This document shows, one piece after another, positions 34,707 through 41,808 of a DNA stretch of 49,590 nucleotides. The first letter of the stretch is position 1, and every line of letters begins with the position of its first letter. Source of the DNA: JAFGMQ01 sp036733345 (lineage in GTDB: Bacteria; Desulfobacterota; DSM-4660; Desulfatiglandales; Desulfatiglandaceae); NCBI GenBank assembly GCA_036733345.1, contig DAINAR010000024.1, positions 1 through 49,590 on the forward strand, given 5' to 3'. A program made the position numbers and the translations under genes. The notes beneath the pieces are model-generated. The model saw only the letters and a list, made by a program, of their open reading frames with translations, made no database searches and was not told where the DNA came from.

Positions 34707-35759
34707 TTAAGTATTCCGCAACTTTTTGGACAAGCTTGAAAGCAACTTTATTCCAGTCTCTGAAGCCTCAGGAGCCATTGTACCCATCCCGCAGGAAGGT
34801 GTCAGTATTGATCTTTCGGCGACGACATCAGGGTCCAGCCCCCATTCATACATCCTCTCCAAACCTTTCTCAAGCCTTGCCAAAAGGCTCTCAGTAGATT
34901 CATTCCCAGTAAAGTTTGATGTCGGAACAATACCCCACGCCACCGTTCCGCCTTTTTTTAGAAAATGCTGAATATCATCTGAATACAGGAGAAAATAATC
35001 CATAAATTCGAATGCATCAAAGTTGATAATATCAGGACCTGCTTCAATAAGCATTGACCAGTCTGTGTTACCACAGCAATGAATGCCTATCAGGGTATCA
35101 GAATTATCTCTTAAATATTTTATTATTGTACCAATAAGAGAGACCACCTCATGCCGTTGAATTGGTGAAAAGGCGGAACCAAAACCTGAAAGATAAGGTT
35201 CATCAAGAAAAATAACTGGTATTCTCCCTGATTTGCCAAGCTCACGTACCTGCCAAAGCGCCTTTATAGCCAAACCGTTTACCATTGCTTCCAAAAGCTC
35301 GGGGTTATGAAGCAACGACTTGCCGTCAAGGTCAGCAATTCCAGCCGCAAAGGTAATTGGACCAACTGTTTGTCCTTTTATAAACTGCTGCTCATGATCA
35401 TTGCCTTTATCAATTAATTCAAGAAGTTCATACATTCCCGGTGCATAATCCCTGCTTATTTCAAAGTAATCAATATCATGCGCTAGAAATCGATCATAAA
35501 AGGATACAAGTTCGGCCTCCCTGTCCCCCGATGAGCATACCTCAAGACATCGTTTTTTTTCATTTACTTCGAGAAGGGGTAAACCTTCGCTATACTGTAT
35601 ATACATATCCTCTACATAGCTGCGTTTAACTAATTGTGGCCAGAAAGGCATAACAGGGAGATGATGTAAAATTTCCTTGCATGTGGCTTTTACATTTTGA
35701 AACGGCACGCTCCCTATTCCAGTGGCCAGGAAATGAAAATCTAATGTACTATATGCCAT
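34707..35759 (-). CDS. MetE-like zinc methyltransferase domain protein
   Basis: A 350-residue TIM-barrel protein of the methionine synthase (cobalamin-independent)/UROD superfamily. Candidate zinc ligands are in GIHCCGNTDW (near 225) and TPSCGMGTMAP (near 323). FLDEPYLSGFG near 183 is another active-site segment. It has only the catalytic barrel, half the size of MetE. It could be a core methionine synthase using a corrinoid or tetrahydropterin methyl donor; I cannot tell. It overlaps the preceding TPR gene by 11 bases. Confidence 0.75.
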   Translation of the reverse strand: MAYSTLDFHFLATGIGSVPFQNVKATCKEILHHLPVMPFWPQLVKRSYVEDMYIQYSEGLPLLEVNEKKRCLEVCSSGDREAELVSFYDRFLAHDIDYFEISRDYAPGMYELLELIDKGNDHEQQFIKGQTVGPITFAAGIADLDGKSLLHNPELLEAMVNGLAIKALWQVRELGKSGRIPVIFLDEPYLSGFGSAFSPIQRHEVVSLIGTIIKYLRDNSDTLIGIHCCGNTDWSMLIEAGPDIINFDAFEFMDYFLLYSDDIQHFLKKGGTVAWGIVPTSNFTGNESTESLLARLEKGLERMYEWGLDPDVVAERSILTPSCGMGTMAPEASETGIKLLSSLSKKLRNT

Positions 35760-36501
35760 TTTTTGACTCCCTAATTTTCGTCAACCATCCTTCAAGAAAT
35801 GAAATCATTTTAACCTTTATAACACTGTCTTTATCTTCTTTCATGCCAGGCTCTTCGCTTTTCAAGGCCTTAAGTTCATCAAGGCGCAGTTTGGATTCAT
35901 TGTCATCCGGGTCGTTTAAAAGAATTTTTTCATAGGTTCGAATTGCATTATTAATCTGCCCCTGACTAAAGAATATCTCGGCCAAGGTTGGTGTTGCGAA
36001 TTCGGAATACTCATCCTCATCTCCTGTACCCGCAGCAAGTCCGCTGGAAACCTCGGATATGCCTGAATCATGTTCTTCTTCAAGAGGTATTGATGGTGAT
36101 TCAACTGGGATTTTTATGCTCGTCAATAGCTCAATAGCCTCACGATCATCAGGTTTGTGTGCAAGATAACGTTTCAATGCCTCAAAGGCTTCCTTATGCC
36201 TTTTTTGCTGCGTATAGAGTTCTGCCTGAAGTTTATAGACTGAAATCAGTCTTTCTATATCTGAAACAACTTTTAATAATTCCGCTTCAGCCTGGTCAAA
36301 AAATCCCTCCTCAAAGTAAATCTCAACCAGCAGGTGTCTAAGAGGAAAATAGTCAGGAAGGACATCCAATGCCTTTAAACATATCTGAATTATATCGTCC
36401 AGTCTCCCCTCTTCCTTCATCTTGTTTAATAAAAGGAATAAAGCGCCTTGAGATTGGCTGTATCTTAACATGCCTTCCGTTGAATCATTCAATGTCTCCA
36501 T
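35749..36501 (-). CDS. Tetratricopeptide repeat protein
   Basis: About 250 residues. Several TPR-type helical pairs are visible (YFPLRHLLVEIYFEEGFFDQ, LYTQQKRHKEAFEALKRYL, IFFSQGQINNAIRTYEKILL) and an acidic linker (EEEHDSGISEV...DEDEYSEF) separates two groups. ATG 36501 is chosen because GGAG lies nine bases upstream; ATG 36516, 36546 and 36564 lack one. It overlaps the end of the ftsB-like gene and runs into the MetE-like gene. A scaffold role is likely. Confidence 0.8.
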   Translation of the reverse strand: METLNDSTEGMLRYSQSQGALFLLLNKMKEEGRLDDIIQICLKALDVLPDYFPLRHLLVEIYFEEGFFDQAEAELLKVVSDIERLISVYKLQAELYTQQKRHKEAFEALKRYLAHKPDDREAIELLTSIKIPVESPSIPLEEEHDSGISEVSSGLAAGTGDEDEYSEFATPTLAEIFFSQGQINNAIRTYEKILLNDPDDNESKLRLDELKALKSEEPGMKEDKDSVIKVKMISFLEGWLTKIRESKNGI

Positions 36502-36883
36502 CTTTGGCAACTCCATCGCTATGTTGCTTGTTTTTATTGCCGGCATTGTTTTCTGGTATTTCACTTTCGAGTGAATTAAAATAGGTTTCGTCTTTTTTAA
36601 ACCTGTATATTATTTCATTCTGTTTGATGAGGTTAAGTTCCTTTCTTGCCACAGATTCAATATGCTTCATATCACTTCGAAGACGTTGAACCTCTCTCTG
36701 AAGCTCTTCATTTTCCTTAATTAAATTACGTATTTTTTCAATGTATGCCTGCCGTTCCATTTCGGCATGGTAAAGACGAATAAGTCCTCGATCTCCACCA
36801 TAACCCAATAGTACAACGATAGGCAGAAAAAAAAGGAAAATAATCAATAGTATTTTCCATAATTTTTTCTTATTAGGCTCCAA
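36485..36883 (-). CDS. ftsB: FtsB/DivIC-like septum formation initiator
   Basis: A 132-residue bitopic membrane protein. Residues 8-27 are a transmembrane helix and 40-75 a coiled coil (IRNLIKENEELQREVQRL), followed by ELNLIKQNEIIYRF, the FtsB-type end of the coiled coil. It acts with FtsL and FtsQ in the divisome. The start codon is TTG at 36883, since no ATG lies before the membrane helix. The C-terminal 35 residues are polar. Sits between exbD and the TPR gene. Confidence 0.82.
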   Translation of the reverse strand: MEPNKKKLWKILLIIFLFFLPIVVLLGYGGDRGLIRLYHAEMERQAYIEKIRNLIKENEELQREVQRLRSDMKHIESVARKELNLIKQNEIIYRFKKDETYFNSLESEIPENNAGNKNKQHSDGVAKDGDIE

Positions 36884-36898
36884 GGCTGAGTATCCCCA

Positions 36899-37315
36899 CT
36901 AAAAACCTTTTTCAGTCTCGCACCGCGCGGCGATTAAAATAGACAAGACCCCGGCCCGCTTAGCAAAATCCATTACATGAACAACTCTTCCATGTTTTAC
37001 TTCCTTGTCTGCTTCCAACACAAGACTTGTCAGACCATTATTCTTGACAAGGTTCTCCAACCTTAAGCCAAGATTTTTAATATCAATCACTTCACCTTTT
37101 AAATAGATGCGCCCTTCTTTATCGATAAGGAGAATTATCCTTTCAGACTCTCTGTGAGTAACCTGTTGTCCTGTCTTTGGCAGGTTAATCTGAATTCCTG
37201 AAACAACACCAAAATGGGATGTCATCATAAAAAAAATGAGAAGCAAAAAAACAATATCAATAAGAGGTGTAATGCCCAGTATCGTCTCATCTTCTTTGGC
37301 TTTTTTAAATCTCAT
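36899..37315 (-). CDS. ExbD/TolR family biopolymer transport protein
   Basis: A 138-residue inner-membrane protein with one helix at about 17-36. Asp20 in TPLIDIVFLLLIFFMM is the conserved proton-pathway aspartate. The periplasmic domain (VLEADKEVKHGRVVHVMDFA) is typical. It works with ExbB in a proton-driven motor energising an outer membrane process. Eight bases after exbB. Confidence 0.92.
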   Translation of the reverse strand: MRFKKAKEDETILGITPLIDIVFLLLIFFMMTSHFGVVSGIQINLPKTGQQVTHRESERIILLIDKEGRIYLKGEVIDIKNLGLRLENLVKNNGLTSLVLEADKEVKHGRVVHVMDFAKRAGVLSILIAARCETEKGF

Positions 37316-37323
37316 AGTCTATA

Positions 37324-37938
37324 CTATTCAATTTTATTATAATTCTCAATAAGTTCTATTACTTTAATAGAATTTTCTTCCATTTCGAAAATAAGCCTGC
37401 TGGCTTTATCCTTTAAAAATCTGTAACACACTAGAACAGGTATGGCCACACAAAGACCAGTAGCAGTAGTAATCAGCGCTTCTGCAATTCCTCCTGCCAA
37501 AGGCGCTGGATTACCAATACCCTGAATTGAGATGGCTTTAAAGGTCTTTATCATTCCGGAAACCGTCCCCAGAAGACCAAGCAAGGGAGTCAGATTCGCA
37601 ATAGTTGACAGTATTCCTACGTTTTTTTCTAAAATAGTGGCCTCGCGTCCACCTCTATCCTCAATAGCTTCCTTTACAAGCCACATACCCCTCCGTGTGT
37701 TCTTCAGGCCTGCCAAAAATATTTTGGCAATCGATGACAGATCACTCTGACATAAAAATATTGCCTCTGGGATTTTTTGTTTTTTAAGAAGATCTTCTAC
37801 ATTTTGAATAAATTCCTGCGGAATAATATGGTTTCTTCTGAGTACCCATAAACGCTCCAGAAATACAGCTAAAGCCACAATAGAGCAAAAAATAATAGGA
37901 TACATAAAAATCCCGCCCTTAACGATCAGATCAATCAT
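37324..37938 (-). CDS. ExbB/TolQ/MotA family proton channel protein
   Basis: A 204-residue inner-membrane protein with three membrane helices (about 8-29, 105-130 and 148-175) and the signature TPLLGLLGTVSGMIKTF. GIAEALITTATGLCVAIPVL is the third helix. Partner of the ExbD-like protein. No TonB, TolA, TolB or Pal gene is next to it. First gene of the five-gene minus-strand run to 34707; a G-rich ribosome binding site lies close to ATG. Confidence 0.93.
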   Translation of the reverse strand: MIDLIVKGGIFMYPIIFCSIVALAVFLERLWVLRRNHIIPQEFIQNVEDLLKKQKIPEAIFLCQSDLSSIAKIFLAGLKNTRRGMWLVKEAIEDRGGREATILEKNVGILSTIANLTPLLGLLGTVSGMIKTFKAISIQGIGNPAPLAGGIAEALITTATGLCVAIPVLVCYRFLKDKASRLIFEMEENSIKVIELIENYNKIE

Positions 37939-38411
37939 TGTTCCCCCAGATAAAAAAAATATGATTATGATGGAGTTAATTTTTTATGGTATATTATCAC
38001 ATTTCCATGTTCATGAAAAAGCCAAAAAGATCTTTTCTATTAAACAACAGACCTTGCAATTACAGCATAGCCTCAAAATTTACTCTTGACAATTGCTCAG
38101 GATTTAATAATAATATCAAATGGTTTTATCGCATAAAATATATTAGTAGTAAAAATTGCAAATCAGCAGATAGTCGAATTACGCTTCAAAATCTTCATAT
38201 ATATCCATCGTTAACATAGTGAACTGTTATTTAAGTCTTTTATTATTAATGAACTCTCAAAAAGTCATAAATTGCTTTTTTCCGTCATCCCGGCCCCGAA
38301 TCAAGGGCATTGTTCATAGGATGCCGCGCACGGCATATATTAGCTTTTTACGAGCCTTTCATTATTGACTGACGAGTATTTAAAACTCTGTATGAGGTAT
38401 TCATTTTATAA
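37939..38411. other. Divergent intergenic region with a REP-like fragment
   Basis: A partial REP-like sequence (CCGTCATCCCGG at 38282-38293, then a GCCG-CGCA-CGGC hairpin near 38323) resembles the element at 12397. The rest is AT-rich. A 77-residue open frame at 37986-38219 is not protein-like. Promoters of exbB and the DUF6178 gene must lie here. Confidence 0.4.
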
Positions 38412-40127
38412 ATGTCAAAAATATCCCCAACCATCAAGAAAACTAAGCGAATAGCTTCTGCGAGTAATTTGAAGCCTTTTATCAAAAATTCATACTCAAT
38501 GACAGCTCAAGAAACCCTGAACCTTATTTTAGAACATCACAGTCCAGGTCAATTAGTTCGCAGTCTGCCTGTTGAAGATTTTTTCTGGCTTTTAAAAAAA
38601 ATAGATAAAGAGGATTGCCTCCCCCTGCTTGGTTTAGCCTCTGAACATCAATGGCAGTATGTTCTTGATCTGGAGATCTGGCAAAAGGACCGTTTAAGCC
38701 TTCAAGAAACATCTGAATGGCTCGAAAGGCTCCTGCAGGCTGATCCGCAACGACTGGCTAAATGGTTGCTTAATAAAAGCAGTTCACTTGCCTATCATTA
38801 TCTCTTTAATAGTGTTCAAATAGAGATATTTGAAAATAATGAAACTTATGATCCTAAAGATGATTTTTTTACACTGGACGGTGTCTTTTTTATCAAGATA
38901 ATTGATAAGGAGCACCGGGAAACAATAGAAAATATCCTTCGCATTTTGGCGGATGAAAACCTTATCAAGTATCAGGGGATTTTAACAGGTATAGCCGGCC
39001 TGATACCTGCTGAAAACGAGGAAGAAATGTACCGCTTAAAAAATGTTCGACTTGCAGAACATGGTTTTCTTCCGTTTGAGGAGGCTATATCTGTTTATGC
39101 CCCGCTAAATACTGAATTTTTAACACTCGGAAAGGCTGAAAATAGAGTCGGGAACCTGCCTTACGAAGAGATTCGTGGATTAATACCTCTCTCACCCCTA
39201 TACCATGCAATGAGTAAAAATATCCTGAGTGAAACAATTTCCTCAATTTTGGACAATATCCTTCTGGAAAGGCTGCAACTTGAATTTGCAGGTCTTTGTA
39301 ATCAAATAATTTCGGCTGACGGCCTCCATATCAATCAATTTGATATCCTGATTAGAACATGTCGAAAGGCTGCAGGGTATATAAACATTGCTCTTGAAAA
39401 AACATCTAATGGAGACATCTCCCAGGCAGCTGATATATTAAAAAATAATCCTCTCATTTCTGTCTTTCGTGCGGGCTATGGTCAAGCAATAGAGCTTAAG
39501 CGGGAAGCAAACCAGTGGATAAAGGATAGCTGGTTTTATAACAATGGGCTGGAGTTCAATTTCTGGGGTGAGGAATGGGGTGAAACAATTGCCGGCATTT
39601 TAAAAAAAAGACCAAAATTATTTTGTGGCAATAGTGAGGAAGAAGATTACAGGGATTTCGAAAGCCTCTCTGAAATAGATAGATGCAGTAATCTTATTAA
39701 AAAGCTTAAGTTTCTTGATAATATTTTTAAAGATCTGGGCGATATTTATCCATTGGATAAAGACATGATACGGGCTCGCAATCTAACCTTTCAACCTTTG
39801 CTTATAAATCTCTGGGCAAGGGATTTATTGAAACTGGAAAAAGGTTTTTCAGGACTTACCCTTGTGCAGGCAAAAAAATTTCTAAACCATCTACGGGTCA
39901 AAGAAATATCCCCCCCTTATAAAATGTCCGGCTTTAAAAAGGCATTTACAGCCTTTTTTCTAAAATATCCCCATCCCGATGAAACAGTTAACAGTTCAGT
40001 GCTGAAAGATACTCTTTCACTGATATGGAATGAATTTAGGGATGAATTTAAATGGATTTCCACTGAAGAACTGGAAGATAAATTTGTAAACTCCATATGG
40101 ATCATACCAAAGAAAAACCTTGACTAA
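38412..40127 (+). CDS. DUF6178-like protein
   Basis: A 571-residue soluble protein of unknown function, probably of the DUF6178 family that I associate with Desulfobacterota. The N-terminal 30 residues are basic. Segments such as LVRSLPVEDFFWLLKKIDKEDCLPLL (quoted as LVRSLPVEDFFWLL), LLGLASEHQWQYVLDLEIW and FLPFEEAISVYAPL recur in that family, as I recall. Mainly helical. No catalytic motif, signal peptide or membrane helix is seen. Monocistronic, followed by a terminator at 40188. Confidence 0.7.
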   Translation: MSKISPTIKKTKRIASASNLKPFIKNSYSMTAQETLNLILEHHSPGQLVRSLPVEDFFWLLKKIDKEDCLPLLGLASEHQWQYVLDLEIWQKDRLSLQETSEWLERLLQADPQRLAKWLLNKSSSLAYHYLFNSVQIEIFENNETYDPKDDFFTLDGVFFIKIIDKEHRETIENILRILADENLIKYQGILTGIAGLIPAENEEEMYRLKNVRLAEHGFLPFEEAISVYAPLNTEFLTLGKAENRVGNLPYEEIRGLIPLSPLYHAMSKNILSETISSILDNILLERLQLEFAGLCNQIISADGLHINQFDILIRTCRKAAGYINIALEKTSNGDISQAADILKNNPLISVFRAGYGQAIELKREANQWIKDSWFYNNGLEFNFWGEEWGETIAGILKKRPKLFCGNSEEEDYRDFESLSEIDRCSNLIKKLKFLDNIFKDLGDIYPLDKDMIRARNLTFQPLLINLWARDLLKLEKGFSGLTLVQAKKFLNHLRVKEISPPYKMSGFKKAFTAFFLKYPHPDETVNSSVLKDTLSLIWNEFRDEFKWISTEELEDKFVNSIWIIPKKNLD

Positions 40128-40187
40128 CCTTATTCACTTCTGTTTTATATTTCACCCATCCATTTTTTAACTTTAACTTGACGATTC

Positions 40188-40207
40188 AGGGCACTATGTG
40201 CCCTTTT
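40188..40207 (+). terminator. Short intrinsic terminator after the DUF6178-like gene
   Basis: AGGGCAC (40188-40194), loop TAT, GTGCCCT (40198-40204) and four T. Lies 60 bases past the stop codon and about 80 before dprA. Confidence 0.5.
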
Positions 40208-40285
40208 CATGCTGTATCAATCATGGTTTCTTTTTTGAGAACATTTAACTGACATAAAAAGAGTAACCACAGTTTAATCCTTGTC

Positions 40286-41395
40286 ATGAAACTTTGGTCA
40301 GATGAAAAATTATATTGGCTTGCACTTTTCCTTATTCAAGGATTGGGCAACAGTGTTTATAGAAAACTTTTGGAAAGATTTGGCAGCCCTCGATCTGTTT
40401 TTGATGCAGATTTCCCCGAATTAATGAAAATTGAAGGTCTCAAAAAAGAAGTTGCCCAACGTATTATTAAAAAGGAATTTGTCTCAAATCCCAATGAAGA
40501 ATTAAGGCAGACAGAAAAATGCAATGCCAGGATTATCACCTACAAGGAACCCTCTTATCCTGAACTGCTAAAGCAGATTTCTTCTCCTCCCATGCTTTTG
40601 TATGTAAAGGGAAAAGACCTCCCTGTCAAACAAACACTAATCGGCATAGTTGGATCGAGAAATCCTACACACTATGGACTGAGGTCTTCCGAAAAAATTG
40701 CTCTCGGGCTTGCCAGACGCAATATTGGCGTGGTCAGTGGTCTTGCAAAAGGGATAGATTCAGCAGCTCATGAGGGCTGCCTGCGAGGGAAAGGCTTCAC
40801 AGTAGCTGTCATAGGCACAGGAATCAATATTGTTTATCCCTCAGGCAACAGGAGGCTGTTTGACCAGATAAGCGAAAGTGGAACAATAATCTCCGAATTC
40901 CCTGTAAATACACCTCCTGAGCCAAAGAATTTTCCTATACGTAATCGTATTATAAGCGGCCTCTGCAAAGGAATTGTGGTAGTTGAGGCAACAAAGAGAA
41001 GCGGCTCTTTGATAACAGCCTCTTTCGCGCTGGAACAAAATCGTGAAGTATTTGCCGTCCCCGGCAGTATTGATTCTCCTCAGAGTATCGGAACACACTT
41101 TTTAATCAAGCAGGGAGCCAGGCTTATTGAAAAACCCGATGACATCCTTGAAGAATTTGGATTTTATTCAGATGGAAATAGAGACACCAATGTTTTACTA
41201 AACAACGCCAGTATACTATCTGATATGGATGAATCAGAAAAAAAAGTTTATGAGGTCTTGGGAGATTATCCTATTCATATAGATGAAATCGTTAGAACAG
41301 TCTCTATGGACACAGGTGTAGTATCGGGTATTTTGATGAAAATGGAATTACGGGGAATTGTCAAACAAATTGTTGGAAAAATGTTTATCAGATAA
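40286..41395 (+). CDS. dprA: DNA processing protein DprA
   Basis: Single-stranded-DNA-binding protein that loads RecA during transformation or DNA uptake. 369 residues. An N-terminal SAM-like helical domain (1-75) is followed by the Rossmann-like core with IVGSRNPTHYG, VVSGLAKGIDSAAHEGCL and AVIGTGINIVYPSGNRRLFD. A C-terminal winged helix ends YPIHIDEIVRTVSMDTGVVSG. Upstream of topA, a common arrangement in bacteria. Start codon chosen as the only ATG near the domain; no strong ribosome binding site. Confidence 0.95.
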   Translation: MKLWSDEKLYWLALFLIQGLGNSVYRKLLERFGSPRSVFDADFPELMKIEGLKKEVAQRIIKKEFVSNPNEELRQTEKCNARIITYKEPSYPELLKQISSPPMLLYVKGKDLPVKQTLIGIVGSRNPTHYGLRSSEKIALGLARRNIGVVSGLAKGIDSAAHEGCLRGKGFTVAVIGTGINIVYPSGNRRLFDQISESGTIISEFPVNTPPEPKNFPIRNRIISGLCKGIVVVEATKRSGSLITASFALEQNREVFAVPGSIDSPQSIGTHFLIKQGARLIEKPDDILEEFGFYSDGNRDTNVLLNNASILSDMDESEKKVYEVLGDYPIHIDEIVRTVSMDTGVVSGILMKMELRGIVKQIVGKMFIR

Positions 41396-41443
41396 TGCCA
41401 GGCAAAGAAGATAGAAAATTTAAACAAAAAGTATAATTCTGAA

Positions 41444-41599
41444 AATGAACTATCCCGCTGCTTGCGGCGGGGTATCTTGAAAAGCATTGAACGCCCCATG
41501 GGGCGGGGGCTTGTCCGCCGTGTTTATGGCGGGCTTGTCCGCCGTGTTTATGGCGGACTTGTCCGCCTTTTATCAGCCTTCGGCTGACTGGCGGATTAA
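41444..41599 (+). repeat. Dispersed palindromic repeat, copy B, with internal tandem duplication
   Basis: Between dprA and topA. Begins AATGAAC, then a CCGC-rich hairpin, GGTATCTTGAAAAGCATTGA, CGCCCCATGGGGCG and ends with GGCGGATTAA. A 24-base unit starting GCTTGTCCGCC is present twice in tandem (41509-41532, 41533-41556) followed by a partial copy (41557-41567). Confidence 0.75.
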
Positions 41600-41628
41600 C
41601 TTACGCTTGAATTTATTTATTGATCACT

Positions 41629-41683
41629 AAAAAATCAAAAATTGGATATAAGAATGTCAAAAAACCTGCTTATTATTGAATCT
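41629..41683 (+). repeat. 55-base duplicate on the left flank of the scaffold gap
   Basis: Identical to 41784-41838. It contains the first ten codons of topA (ATG at 41654). Confidence 0.95.
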
Positions 41684-41783
41684 NNNNNNNNNNNNNNNNN
41701 NNNNNNNNNNNNNNNNNNNNNNNNNNNNNNNNNNNNNNNNNNNNNNNNNNNNNNNNNNNNNNNNNNNNNNNNNNNNNNNNNNN
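41684..41783. other. Run of 100 N (scaffold gap)
   Basis: Unresolved bases joining two contigs. Because the last 55 bases before it are the first 55 after it, the contig ends probably overlap and no sequence may be missing. Confidence 0.98.
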
Positions 41784-41808
41784 AAAAAATCAAAAATTGG
41801 ATATAAGA

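Noticed and set aside
37986..38219. 77-codon plus frame
   Set aside because: AT-rich intergenic translation without recognisable features.
41444..41599. CRISPR array
   Set aside because: The tandem unit is only two and a half copies with no spacers, and is part of a dispersed palindromic repeat.
41654..41683. A second, truncated topA start before the gap
   Set aside because: It is part of the 55-base duplicate created by the contig join.
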